The translations under genes and the position numbers were made by a program. A stretch of 64,000 nt of DNA from Phyllobacterium calauticae (GTDB taxonomy: Bacteria > Pseudomonadota > Alphaproteobacteria > Rhizobiales > Rhizobiaceae), in the NCBI RefSeq assembly GCF_019991125.1, contig NZ_JAGENB010000008.1:1-64000 (forward strand), given 5' to 3'. Shown piece after piece: positions 17,354 to 25,938 of this stretch. The notes beneath the pieces are model-generated. The model ran no database searches and was not told where the DNA came from. It worked only from the letters and a program-made list of their open reading frames with translations. Every line of letters begins with the position of its first letter. Within the stretch, counting starts at the first letter, position 1.

Positions 17354-18943
17354 TCAGTTCTTCTTCACGAGGCGGTAGAAGACGAAGTCCGATGTTGCAC
17401 CGTTCACATAGCCCGAAACAGTCTTGGCGAGCGCAACCTGTGTGGCCGCCTGGAACATGACGATGATCGGTGATTTCGCCTGCACCTGCTTCTGCAGGTC
17501 GACATACATCTGATTGCGCTTGGACTGGTCCGCCTCTGCACGCGCCGCCTTCGTTTTTGCATTGAGTTCGGCAGGCACCGCCCAGCCATTGCGCCACGTG
17601 GTGGTCGACTGGTAGTTGCCGTCCGAATTGTCCTCGTTGAAGGCAAATGCCTTGGCGTTCGAATCCGGGTCCATGAAATCCGGGCCCCAATAGAGCAGCA
17701 TGGCTTCATGAGTGCGGGCACGGTATTTGGTGATGACCTGGCTGCCCGTCCCCGGAATGATGTTGAAGTTGATCCCGGCTTCGGCAAAGCCCGCCTGCAG
17801 CGACTGCGCCATGTCGGTGAACGGCGTTGAATTGATCACGTCCAGCGTCACCTTGATCGGGGTTTTCACGCCGGCATCGGCAAGGATCTTCTTCGCCTTG
17901 GCCGGATCATAGGTATAGGGCGTCTCATCGAGCGATCCGGGGAAACCCGCCGGCCAGAATGCCTGATGCACCTGCATCTGGCCCTTGAGGAACGAATCCG
18001 TCATGCCCTTGTAGTTGACGAGATACCGTGCGGCCTCCCAGATTGCCGGGTTGGTCAGCGCCTCGTCCTTCTGGTTCAGGCTAAGAAAATGCACGGCGGC
18101 CTGCGGATAGGTTTCCACATTGACCGTGCCCTTGGTCGAAAGGCTGGCGACCTGATCCGGCGTCAGGTTCTTGGCAATGTCCACATCGCCGGATTCAAGC
18201 AGCAATTGCTGGGTCGCCGCTTCCGCCACATGGCGGATGATGACCGACTTCATTGCCGGTGCACCGCCGAAATAGTTGGGATTGCCGGCAAGGTTGATGA
18301 TCTCGGCCGGACGGAAAGCCTTCAGGACGAAGGGGCCTGTCCCCGCGGAATTCGCCTTGAGCCAGGCATTGCCCATGTCGCCATTGGCTTCGTGGCCCTG
18401 TACCGTCACGGCATCGATGATCGAGGCCGGGCGGGCGGCAAGTACGTTGAGCACAAAGGCGGACGAGAAATCGCCATCATATTTGACCACGATCTTATTG
18501 CCCGAAGCAGTGACCATCTTGTCATAGTTTGCAGGGGTCCAGCCCAGCTGCGCCAGGATGAAGGCGGGCGCCTTGTTCAGCGCGATGACGCGCTTCCAGG
18601 AATAGACCACATCTTCCGCACGCAGCGGGTTGCCGGATGTGAATTTCACGCCGTCCCGCAGGGTGAAGGTGATGGTCCTGGCGGCATCATCCGCCGTCCA
18701 CGCCGTCGCTAGACCTGGCGCCAGCGTCTTCACATCGGGCGCATCATACTGCACCAGACGGTCATAGGTCTGCGTCACATATTCACCTGACGTAAACTCG
18801 TACGCCTCGGCCGGATCGATACTGACGATGTCGTCGATATTCTGGGCCACGACAAGCGCATTGCCGGGCGTTGCCGCATGGGCAAGCGGTGCTGCCGATA
18901 CGATCATGGAAGCGGCCAGCAATGCCGTCTTGAACAGTTTCAT
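17354..18943 (-). CDS. Peptide-type ABC transporter substrate-binding protein (SBP family 5)
   Basis: A 529-residue periplasmic protein with a clear Sec signal peptide (MKLFKTALLAASMIVSAAPLAHAA). Family-5 features include DIVSIDPAEAYEFTSGEYV near residue 38, FTLRDGVKFTSGNPLRAEDV near 95 and FMDPDSNAKAF near 420. AGAGGAG precedes the ATG. Family members bind di/oligopeptides, nickel or sugars; the M24 peptidase next to it favours peptides. Its cognate permeases and ATPases are in the divergent plus-strand operon at 19.7-23.3 kb. Confidence 0.92.
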   Translation of the reverse strand: MKLFKTALLAASMIVSAAPLAHAATPGNALVVAQNIDDIVSIDPAEAYEFTSGEYVTQTYDRLVQYDAPDVKTLAPGLATAWTADDAARTITFTLRDGVKFTSGNPLRAEDVVYSWKRVIALNKAPAFILAQLGWTPANYDKMVTASGNKIVVKYDGDFSSAFVLNVLAARPASIIDAVTVQGHEANGDMGNAWLKANSAGTGPFVLKAFRPAEIINLAGNPNYFGGAPAMKSVIIRHVAEAATQQLLLESGDVDIAKNLTPDQVASLSTKGTVNVETYPQAAVHFLSLNQKDEALTNPAIWEAARYLVNYKGMTDSFLKGQMQVHQAFWPAGFPGSLDETPYTYDPAKAKKILADAGVKTPIKVTLDVINSTPFTDMAQSLQAGFAEAGINFNIIPGTGSQVITKYRARTHEAMLLYWGPDFMDPDSNAKAFAFNEDNSDGNYQSTTTWRNGWAVPAELNAKTKAARAEADQSKRNQMYVDLQKQVQAKSPIIVMFQAATQVALAKTVSGYVNGATSDFVFYRLVKKN

Positions 18944-18994
18944 TCTTCATTCTCCTCTGGATTGTTCTTGTTGTTGGGTTTTTTGTTGAAGGTT

Positions 18995-19576
18995 TTAGAG
19001 CCGGGGCCGGAACACGGGCAATGTTCCTGTCCATAGAACCCGCGCCGTCTTGTCGGTGTCATTCCACCAGGCATGGGGCCGGTTGCCGCGAAAATGCAGG
19101 CTGTCGCCCGCCGAGATCACCACTTCCTCGTCATCGAGCCTGTGGGTGATGGCACCCTCCAGCACGTAGAGAATTTCTTCGCCTTCGTGGCTGACCGTTT
19201 CGGAACGATAACCCGCTGGTATGTGCATGATGACGGACGAGAGGACGTTCCCGGCAAAATCCGCGGCGATCTGTTCGTAGACAATGGAGGAACCATCAAC
19301 CGAAAACTTCTGCCGCTCGCCCTGGCGCGTCAGCGCATCTTCCGCCGTGGGCGTGGCAATGAAATAATCCACCCCGACGTCGAGACTGCGTGCAATCTGT
19401 GCAAGCGTTCCCAGCGATGGTGTGGCATGATCGCGCTCGACCTGGCTGAGATAGCCGACCGAAATACCTGCAGCGTCGCAGATTTCCTGCAATGTCAGCT
19501 GCAGTTGCCGCCGGCGTGCCCGGATCATGGCCCCGACCTTGGGCTGTGGCGCAGCGTTGCGAAGTTCGGACGTCAT
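18995..19576 (-). CDS. XRE family regulator with C-terminal cupin domain
   Basis: A 193-residue regulator with an N-terminal helix-turn-helix (IRARRRQLQLTLQEICDAAG, about residues 15-34, then ISVGYLSQVERDHATPSLGTL) and a C-terminal cupin (about residues 110-185; HEGEEILYVLEGAITH and SLHFRGNRPHAWWN). Such proteins commonly control amino acid or polyamine catabolism. It is divergent from the transporter operon and lies upstream of the binding protein gene, so it probably controls both. A TTG at 19588 is an alternative start. Confidence 0.9.
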   Translation of the reverse strand: MTSELRNAAPQPKVGAMIRARRRQLQLTLQEICDAAGISVGYLSQVERDHATPSLGTLAQIARSLDVGVDYFIATPTAEDALTRQGERQKFSVDGSSIVYEQIAADFAGNVLSSVIMHIPAGYRSETVSHEGEEILYVLEGAITHRLDDEEVVISAGDSLHFRGNRPHAWWNDTDKTARVLWTGTLPVFRPRL

Positions 19577-19718
19577 GGGCGATTCCAATCCCAGTAAAAT
19601 TTCTTTGATCTAAGCAAAAATTTTTGTATGGTCCAAGCAGAATCTTCGGCGAGGTCAGGGAAAGTATCATTACACCTCCGACTTTCAGACCGGGATCAAC
19701 GGGAACAATCGACACACA

Positions 19719-19738
19719 TGGGCCAACCCAATGGCCCA
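19719..19738. promoter_or_regulatory. Palindrome ahead of the peptide permease operon
   Basis: TGGGCCA (19719-19725) and TGGCCCA (19732-19738) are perfect inverted 7-mers with a six-base spacer. They lie in the divergent region between the XRE-cupin gene and the permease gene, just before the proposed permease start. It is a plausible operator, but no direct link to the regulator is visible. Confidence 0.35.
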
Positions 19739-19740
19739 AA

Positions 19741-20847
19741 ATGGGGAAGGCTCTGGGTTTGGCATTCGAATCCGAAACAGTGGCAGATATTGCCGCCAAG
19801 CCGGTCAGACGGCCGGGCTTGCACAGGAGCCGTGGCGCCCGCCTGCTGCTTGGGCTGGCCGGGTTCATCGTATCGGTGCTCATCACCTTTCTCGGGCTTC
19901 TGTCAATCACCTTCTTTATCGGCCGCGTTGTTCCCATCGACCCGGTTCTGGCCGTCGTGGGTGACCGGGCGCCGCGCGCTGTCTACGAGGCGGCACGGCT
20001 GCAGATGGGCCTGGACCAGCCGGCGCCTATCCAGTTCATCCGCTATGTCGGCTCGGTCCTGTCGGGTGACCTCGGCACATCCGTGTCGACGGGCAAACTC
20101 GTTCTCGATGACCTGAAGCGCGTGTTTCCCGCAACACTCGAAATGGCAACGCTCGGCATCATCATCGGCGTCCTGCTCGGCGTTCCCATGGGCGTCTATG
20201 CGGCCAGCCGCCGGGGCAGCCTTGTTGATCAGGTCATCCGGGTGATCGGGCTTTTGGGCTATGCCGTGCCTGCCTTCTGGCTCGGCCTTGTCGGCCTTGC
20301 CGTTTTCTATGCCCGCCTGAAATGGGTCGCCGGACCCGGTCGCCTCGACATCTTCTATGATGGCCTCGTCGACCCCGTCACCGGCATCGTGCTGATCGAC
20401 AGCCTGCTTGCCGGTGAAACCGAGATTTTTGTCAATGCGCTCTGGCATCTGGTCTTGCCAGCCTCCGTGCTCGGCTTCTTCAGCCTTGCCTATATCGCGC
20501 GCATGACGCGCTCCTTCATGCTCGACCAGCTGTCGCAGGAATATGTGACGACAGCGCGCGTCAAAGGCGTTTCGGAGCGGCTGGTCATCTGGCGCCATGC
20601 CTTCCGTCCCATTCTGGTTCCCCTGATTACCGTGATCGGCCTTTCCTATGCAGGCCTGCTGGAGGGCTCGGTGATGATCGAGACGATCTTCTCCTGGCCG
20701 GGCATCGGCAATTATCTCACCGTGGCGCTGCTCAATGCCGACATGTCCGCCGTTCTCGGCGCCACGCTGGTGATCGGAGCGGTGTTCATCGGCATCAACA
20801 AGATTTCCGACGTGCTCTACCGCGTCCTCGATCCCCGTGCGCGTTAG
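19741..20847 (+). CDS. Peptide-type ABC transporter permease (DppB-like)
   Basis: A permease of about 368 residues with a first membrane segment at about residues 30-55 (LLLGLAGFIVSVLITFLGLL), a large periplasmic loop, and a cluster of segments from about residue 135. The EAA-type loop (DQLSQEYVTTARVKGVSERLV region) lies near residue 265. The start is uncertain: ATG at 19741 has no good ribosome binding site, a TTG at 19759 follows GGGGAAGG, and the frame is open back to 19624. It is the first gene of a five-gene operon. Confidence 0.88.
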   Translation: MGKALGLAFESETVADIAAKPVRRPGLHRSRGARLLLGLAGFIVSVLITFLGLLSITFFIGRVVPIDPVLAVVGDRAPRAVYEAARLQMGLDQPAPIQFIRYVGSVLSGDLGTSVSTGKLVLDDLKRVFPATLEMATLGIIIGVLLGVPMGVYAASRRGSLVDQVIRVIGLLGYAVPAFWLGLVGLAVFYARLKWVAGPGRLDIFYDGLVDPVTGIVLIDSLLAGETEIFVNALWHLVLPASVLGFFSLAYIARMTRSFMLDQLSQEYVTTARVKGVSERLVIWRHAFRPILVPLITVIGLSYAGLLEGSVMIETIFSWPGIGNYLTVALLNADMSAVLGATLVIGAVFIGINKISDVLYRVLDPRAR

Positions 20848-20856
20848 GAGCTCCTG

Positions 20857-21762
20857 ATGGCAAACGTCCATAGCTGGCTGATCGACGACAGCCCCGCCTC
20901 CCGCCTGCAGGCCCGGCTCGGCCGCCTCTACCGGATATGCGGCGCCCTGTCGCGCAATCCGCTGGCAGCCGTCGGCGCGATCATCATTCTGGTGCTGATC
21001 CTCACGGCGATCTTCGCGCCGCTGATCGCCACCCATGATCCGCTGAAGCAGGATCTGGCGCAGCGTCTGCTGCCGCCCGGCAGCGGCAACTGGATGGGCA
21101 CCGACGAGCTTGGGCGGGATATCTGGTCCCGCGTCGTCTACGGCGCGCGCATTACCCTTGTGATCGTCGTGCTGGTCGCGGTGCTGGCAGCGCCTGCCGG
21201 ACTGATTATCGGCGCCATATCAGGCTATTTCGGCGGATGGATTGACCGCGTCCTCATGGGTGTCACCGATATTTTCCTGTCCATGCCGAAACTCATTCTG
21301 GCGCTCGCCCTCGTCGCGGCATTGGGGCCCGGCATCGAGAACGCCATCATCGCCATCGCCATCACCTCATGGCCCGGCTACGCCCGTATCGCCCGGGCTG
21401 AGACACTCACCTTCAAGAATGCGGAGTTCATTGCCGCCATCCGCCTGCAGGGCGCATCGTCGCTGCGGGTCATTCTCGGCCACGTGCTGCCGCTGTGCAC
21501 CTCCTCGATGATCGTGCGCGTCACGCTCGATATGGCCGGCATCATCCTGACCGCCGCCGGTCTCGGCTTCATCGGCCTCGGGGCGCAGCCTCCCTTGCCC
21601 GAATGGGGCGCCATGATTGCGCGCGGCCGCTCGTTCATCCTCGACCAGTGGTGGGTCGCCACCATGCCGGGCTTTGCCATCATCATTGTCAGCCTCGGCT
21701 TCTGCTTCCTCGGCGATGGCCTGCGTGACGTCCTTGATCCCAAGAGTGGAGAACAGCGGTGA
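20857..21762 (+). CDS. Peptide-type ABC transporter permease (DppC-like)
   Basis: A 301-residue permease with a first membrane segment at about 38-60 (AVGAIIILVLILTAIFAPLIA) followed by the typical DppC sequence LLPPGSGNWMGTDELGRDIWSR (quoted here as its region near 78-98). Four more segments and the EAA-type loop (FIAAIRLQGASSLRVILGHVLP region) complete the fold. It begins nine bases after the DppB-like gene with GGAG upstream and overlaps the next ATPase gene by four bases. Confidence 0.92.
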   Translation: MANVHSWLIDDSPASRLQARLGRLYRICGALSRNPLAAVGAIIILVLILTAIFAPLIATHDPLKQDLAQRLLPPGSGNWMGTDELGRDIWSRVVYGARITLVIVVLVAVLAAPAGLIIGAISGYFGGWIDRVLMGVTDIFLSMPKLILALALVAALGPGIENAIIAIAITSWPGYARIARAETLTFKNAEFIAAIRLQGASSLRVILGHVLPLCTSSMIVRVTLDMAGIILTAAGLGFIGLGAQPPLPEWGAMIARGRSFILDQWWVATMPGFAIIIVSLGFCFLGDGLRDVLDPKSGEQR

Positions 21763-22595
21763 GCACGCCCCTGCTTGAGATTGCAAACCTGCGCGTTTCC
21801 TTCCCCACACAGAAGGGCATGATCGACGTGGTGCGCGGTGTTTCCTTCACCCTTGGCCGCGAACGGCTGGGGATTGTCGGCGAAAGCGGTTCGGGCAAAT
21901 CGATGACGGGGCGCGCCATCCTCAAACTCATCCGCGCGCCGGGAACGATCCGTGCGGACACGTTCCGTTTTGATGGTATCGACTTGCTGCAACAGTCAGA
22001 GAGGGCAATGCGCCGCATTCGCGGCGCCCGCATTTCCATGGTGATGCAGGATCCGAAATTCTCGCTCAACCCCGTCATGACCGTGGGCGAGCAGATTGCC
22101 GAAGCGCTGCAAACCCACCAGCGTTTGCCCCGCCGGGAAACCCGGCAGCGCGTGCTCACTATGCTCGAAGCGGTGCGCATCGATGACCCCGAACGTGTCG
22201 CCAGCCTCTACCCGCACGAAATTTCCGGCGGCATGGGCCAGCGGGTGATGATCGCCATGATGCTCATCCCCGAGCCCGATCTGCTGATTGCCGACGAGCC
22301 GACCTCGGCGCTCGACGTTTCGGTGCAGGCACAGGTTCTCGATATCATCGACGAGCAGGTCAAACGCAAAGGCATGGGGCTGATCTTCATCAGCCATGAC
22401 CTCAACCTCGTGTCGAGCTATTGCGACCGCATACTGGTGATGAACACCGGCGAGATCGTCGAGGAATGCCAGGCGGGCGAATTGCGCAACGCCGTGCATC
22501 CCTATACGCGCGGGCTGATTGCCGCCATTCCGCGGCTCGATGAAACGCGTGAGGAGCTGCCTGTTCTCGACCGCAGCGCATGGGTGGCACAATGA
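21759..22595 (+). CDS. Peptide-type ABC transporter ATP-binding protein (DppD-like)
   Basis: A 278-residue ABC ATPase. Walker A is GESGSGKSMTGR near residue 40, the signature is ISGGMGQRVMIAMML near 155 and Walker B is LLIADEPTSALDVSVQAQ near 175. The C-terminal oligopeptide/dipeptide extension is short (HPYTRGLIAAIPRLDE near 248). It starts with GTG at 21759, overlapping the permease by four bases. Confidence 0.92.
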   Translation: MSTPLLEIANLRVSFPTQKGMIDVVRGVSFTLGRERLGIVGESGSGKSMTGRAILKLIRAPGTIRADTFRFDGIDLLQQSERAMRRIRGARISMVMQDPKFSLNPVMTVGEQIAEALQTHQRLPRRETRQRVLTMLEAVRIDDPERVASLYPHEISGGMGQRVMIAMMLIPEPDLLIADEPTSALDVSVQAQVLDIIDEQVKRKGMGLIFISHDLNLVSSYCDRILVMNTGEIVEECQAGELRNAVHPYTRGLIAAIPRLDETREELPVLDRSAWVAQ

Positions 22596-23332
22596 CCGCG
22601 CTTTCTCTGAATAATCTCGACATTTCCTATGGTGAAACGCAGATCACCCACGGCATCAGCCTTGATATCGCGGAGGGCGAGAGCTTTGCGCTGGTCGGCG
22701 AAAGCGGCTCCGGCAAATCGACGGTGCTGAAGGCCATTGCCGGGCTTGCCCCGCAATGGACCGGCTCGATCACCGCTTTCGGCCAACCGCGCACGCATGG
22801 TATCGACCAGCATTTCGCCCGGCATTGCCAGATGGTGTTCCAGGACCCCTACGGTTCGCTGCATCCGCGCAAGACCATCGATGCCATCCTGAGCGAACCG
22901 CTGGCCATCCACGGCATCGGCAACCAGAACGGCCGGGTCGAGGATATGCTGGTTGCGGTCGGTCTCGACCGCAAATTCCGCTTCCGCTATCCCCATCAAT
23001 TGTCCGGCGGCCAGCGCCAGCGTGTCGCCATCGCCCGTGCCCTGATGCTTGAACCCAAGCTTCTGCTTTTGGACGAGCCGACCTCGGCGCTCGATGTCTC
23101 GGTGCAGGCCGAAATTCTCAACCTTCTGAAGCGCCTGCGCCGCGAACAGAACCTCACCTTCCTCATGGTGACCCACAATCTGCCCGTCGTGTCCTTCCTC
23201 TGCGACCGTCTGGCGGTGATGCGTCACGGACGGATCGTCGAGATTGCCGATGTGGCCGACCTCAAGCGCGGTGCGCTCCAGGAAACCTATTCGCGTGAAC
23301 TGATGGATATCAGCGTCGCGCATGCCGGTTGA
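22592..23332 (+). CDS. Peptide-type ABC transporter ATP-binding protein (DppF-like)
   Basis: A 246-residue ABC ATPase with Walker A GESGSGKSTVLK near residue 37, signature LSGGQRQRVAIARAL near 140 and Walker B LLLLDEPTSALDVSVQAE near 160. It starts in an ATGA overlap with the preceding ATPase (a further in-frame start lies at 22580). It completes the two-permease, two-ATPase importer. Confidence 0.92.
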   Translation: MTALSLNNLDISYGETQITHGISLDIAEGESFALVGESGSGKSTVLKAIAGLAPQWTGSITAFGQPRTHGIDQHFARHCQMVFQDPYGSLHPRKTIDAILSEPLAIHGIGNQNGRVEDMLVAVGLDRKFRFRYPHQLSGGQRQRVAIARALMLEPKLLLLDEPTSALDVSVQAEILNLLKRLRREQNLTFLMVTHNLPVVSFLCDRLAVMRHGRIVEIADVADLKRGALQETYSRELMDISVAHAG

Positions 23333-23355
23333 ACAATGACCCCAAGGAAATGAAA

Positions 23356-23856
23356 ATGACACAGGATGAAGTAGCAACTGTATTGGCCGAATTTGACGCG
23401 GCCATTGCCGCGGGCACCCATGCCGAAGCTCCGTGGCAGGCATTGCAGACGCTGTCGCAAAAGATCATCGGCGCCAAGCTGTTCACCATCATGACCGTCG
23501 ACATGAAGAACGAGCTGGCCCGCCGTGAATACACCTCCGACGCCGAGAGCTATCCGGTGTCCGGCACCAAGCCGATCCACTATGACCGCTGGTTCGACAC
23601 GGTGCACAAGGACAGGCAGTCCTTCGTTGCCAACACCATCGCCGATATCGCGACGGTGTTTTCCGACCATGAAACGATCTGGGCGCTCGGCTGCGGCTCG
23701 GTCATCAACATTCCCGTGGTGATTGCGGGCGAGCTGCTCGGCACGGTCAATTGCCTCGATGTCGAGCACCACTACACGCCGGAACGGGTTGAGCGCTCCA
23801 AACTGCTGGCCATCCCGGCCAAGCTGGCGTTTCTGGCGGCCAGCAAGGCCGCCTAG
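23356..23856 (+). CDS. GAF domain-containing protein
   Basis: A 166-residue single-domain protein; the sequence LSQKIIGAKLFTIMTVDMKN and the later VINIPVVIAGELLGTVNCLDVEHHY fit a GAF fold over most of its length. The ATG at 23356 follows AAGGAA at six bases; an in-frame ATG at 23350 and TTG at 23329 are alternatives. It closes the peptide importer operon. GAF proteins bind small ligands or nucleotides, so it may sense the imported compound, but no output domain is attached. Confidence 0.85.
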   Translation: MTQDEVATVLAEFDAAIAAGTHAEAPWQALQTLSQKIIGAKLFTIMTVDMKNELARREYTSDAESYPVSGTKPIHYDRWFDTVHKDRQSFVANTIADIATVFSDHETIWALGCGSVINIPVVIAGELLGTVNCLDVEHHYTPERVERSKLLAIPAKLAFLAASKAA

Positions 23857-23866
23857 ACAGTGCGCT

Positions 23867-23891
23867 CCTGCCCGTGCAATCAGCGGGCAGG
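23867..23891. terminator. Bidirectional hairpin between convergent operons
   Basis: CCTGCCCG (23867-23874) and CGGGCAGG (23884-23891) form a perfect 8-bp stem with a nine-base loop, between the stop of the GAF gene and the end of the convergent RidA gene, whose stop codon lies in the loop. There is no strong T-tract. Confidence 0.5.
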
Positions 23892-24278
23892 AATGACGGC
23901 TGTCGCCTCGATTTCAACCAAAGCGCGATCTTCCAGGAGGGCCACGACCTGCACCAGGGTCATCGCCGGATAGTGCCGGCCGAAGACACGACGATAGGCT
24001 TCGCCCAGCCGTTTCTGTTCGGCGACATAGATCTTCTTGTCGGTGATGAACCAGGTCAGCCGCACGAGATCGGTTGTCTCGGCACCGGCGCTTGCCAGGA
24101 TATCGACAATGTTGCGCATCGCCTGCTCGGCCTGCTCGACGAAATCATCGGTCTCGAATGTCTGGTCCTTGGTCCAGCCGATCTGGCCGCCGACAAAGAT
24201 GACCTTCCCCTCGGCTGCCATGCCGTTGGAGTATCCCTTTGCCGCCGGCCAGCCCTGCGGGTGTATGATCTCTGCCAT
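23880..24278 (-). CDS. RidA family enamine/imine deaminase-like protein
   Basis: A 132-residue protein of ordinary RidA length with the family pattern (VIFVGGQIGWTKDQ near residue 26, FVEQAEQAMRNIVDILASAGA near 46 and DRALVEIEATAVIP at the end, where the glutamate near 124 is a conserved position). The longer upstream frame is not conserved; the ATG at 24278 starts MAEIIHPQGWP. It is the last gene of the minus-strand 2-aminobenzoate operon, 29 bases after the CoA ligase. It may hydrolyse the enamine intermediate of that pathway. Confidence 0.9.
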   Translation of the reverse strand: MAEIIHPQGWPAAKGYSNGMAAEGKVIFVGGQIGWTKDQTFETDDFVEQAEQAMRNIVDILASAGAETTDLVRLTWFITDKKIYVAEQKRLGEAYRRVFGRHYPAMTLVQVVALLEDRALVEIEATAVIPAR

Positions 24279-24307
24279 TCGAATGTCCTGCCTGATTATT
24301 ACATGGG

Positions 24308-25933
24308 TTATTGCTGATATGCCTTGCGCAATTGAAAGCGCTGTATTTTCCCGGTCGCCGTCTTGGGCAGCGCATCGAGGAATTTGATCGAACGCGGATA
24401 TTTGTACGGCGCTATGACCTGTTTGACATGGTCCTGCAAGCGCTTGGCCGTTTCCTCGCTGGCCGCCACACCCGCCTGCAGCACCACATGCGCCTGCACG
24501 ATCTGGCCGCGCTCCGCGTCTGGCGCACCGATGACGGCGCATTCGCTGACGTCGGGATGGGCGAGCAATGCCGCTTCCACCTCGGGACCGGCAATGTTGT
24601 AGCCGGCGGAGATGATCATGTCGTCGGAGCGCGCGGCAAAATGGAAATAGCCATCCGCGTCCTGAAAGAAGGAATCGCCGGTCAAATTCCAGCCGTCGCG
24701 CACATAATTCTTCTGGCGCTTGTCGGCGAGATAGCGGCAGCCGATCGGCCCGCGCACCGCCAGCCTGCCGATCTCGCCGCGCGGCACTTCGCGCATCGCC
24801 TCATCGACTATAATGGCCTGGTAGCCGCTGACGGGCTTGCCCGTCTTGCCCGGCCCCGAATCCTCCAGCCGGTTGCTGATGAAGATGTGCAGCATTTCCG
24901 TGGCGCCGATACCGTCGAGCAGCGGCTTGCCGGTCTTCTGCATCCAGGCTTCGTAGATCGGCGCCGGCAGCGTCTCGCCCGCCGAAACCGCGATGCGCAG
25001 CGAGGAAAGGTCTGCACCCTCGTTCATCGCCTGCAGCATGACCCGGTAGGCGGTCGGCGCGGTAAAGCTGATCGTTGCCTTGTAGGTCTCGATGATGTCG
25101 ATCATTTTCGGCGGCGTTGCCTGTTCCAGAAGAGTTGCCGCCGCGCCGAACCGCAGGGGAAAGATTGCCAGCCCGCCAAGACCGAAGGTGAAGGCAAGCG
25201 GCGGCGAGCCCACGAAAATATCGTCGGGACGCACATCAAGCACTTCCTTCGCATAGCCGTCGGCGATGATGAGAAGATCACGATGAAAGTGCATCGTCGC
25301 CTTCGGCTCGCCGGTGGTGCCCGACGTGAAGCCAAGCAAGGCCACATCATCGCGGCCGGTCTTCACCGCCTCGAAACGAACGGATTTGTCGAGCGCGATC
25401 CGGTCCAGTTCCGCCTCGTGATTGGCCGTACCATCAAAGCCGACAACGCGCTTCAGGAACCTGCTTGTTTTGGCGCAGGTTTCCATGTCTTCCAGCAGCC
25501 GCGTATCGCACAGTGCCAGGGATATCTGCGCCTTGTCGACGATCTGCGTGAGTTCGCCGGCCCGCAGCATCGGCATGGTATTGACGACCACGGCACCCAC
25601 CTTGGTTGCTGCCAGCCAGCAGGCAACCATCGCCGGATTGTTGGCGGAGCGGATCAGAATGCGGTTGCCCGGCTCGACACCATAATTTTCCACCAGCGCA
25701 TGGGCGATGCGGTTGGTCCAGTCGGTGAGTTCCTTGTAGGTCCGGCGGCGGCCATTGCCGATCAGCGCCGTATTGTCGCCGAACCCCTTGGCGACCATCG
25801 CATCGGTCAGTTCCACGGCGGCATTCAGCCATTCCGGATACTGGAAATTCTCCATCAGCAGTTCCGGCCATTCCTCGAACGGAGGAAGATTATCCCGGGT
25901 AAAGTGATCCGTATGCGCCGATGGTCCCAACAT
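24308..25933 (-). CDS. 2-Aminobenzoate (anthranilate)-CoA ligase, probable
   Basis: A 541-residue AMP-forming acyl-CoA synthetase of the benzoate-CoA ligase type. Motifs are LLGFTSGTTGEPKATMHFHR (A3, near residue 175), YLADKRQKNYVRDGWNLTGD (A8 region, near 400) and the C-terminal PKTATGKIQRFQLR with the catalytic lysine near 530. The N-terminal YPEWLNAAVELTD and the operon context match ligases of the aerobic 2-aminobenzoate pathway. Benzoate or another aromatic acid is possible, but the monooxygenase/reductase encoded upstream makes anthranilate the best fit. It lies five bases after the acyl-CoA dehydrogenase. Confidence 0.85.
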   Translation of the reverse strand: MLGPSAHTDHFTRDNLPPFEEWPELLMENFQYPEWLNAAVELTDAMVAKGFGDNTALIGNGRRRTYKELTDWTNRIAHALVENYGVEPGNRILIRSANNPAMVACWLAATKVGAVVVNTMPMLRAGELTQIVDKAQISLALCDTRLLEDMETCAKTSRFLKRVVGFDGTANHEAELDRIALDKSVRFEAVKTGRDDVALLGFTSGTTGEPKATMHFHRDLLIIADGYAKEVLDVRPDDIFVGSPPLAFTFGLGGLAIFPLRFGAAATLLEQATPPKMIDIIETYKATISFTAPTAYRVMLQAMNEGADLSSLRIAVSAGETLPAPIYEAWMQKTGKPLLDGIGATEMLHIFISNRLEDSGPGKTGKPVSGYQAIIVDEAMREVPRGEIGRLAVRGPIGCRYLADKRQKNYVRDGWNLTGDSFFQDADGYFHFAARSDDMIISAGYNIAGPEVEAALLAHPDVSECAVIGAPDAERGQIVQAHVVLQAGVAASEETAKRLQDHVKQVIAPYKYPRSIKFLDALPKTATGKIQRFQLRKAYQQ

Positions 25934-25938
25934 TCTCT

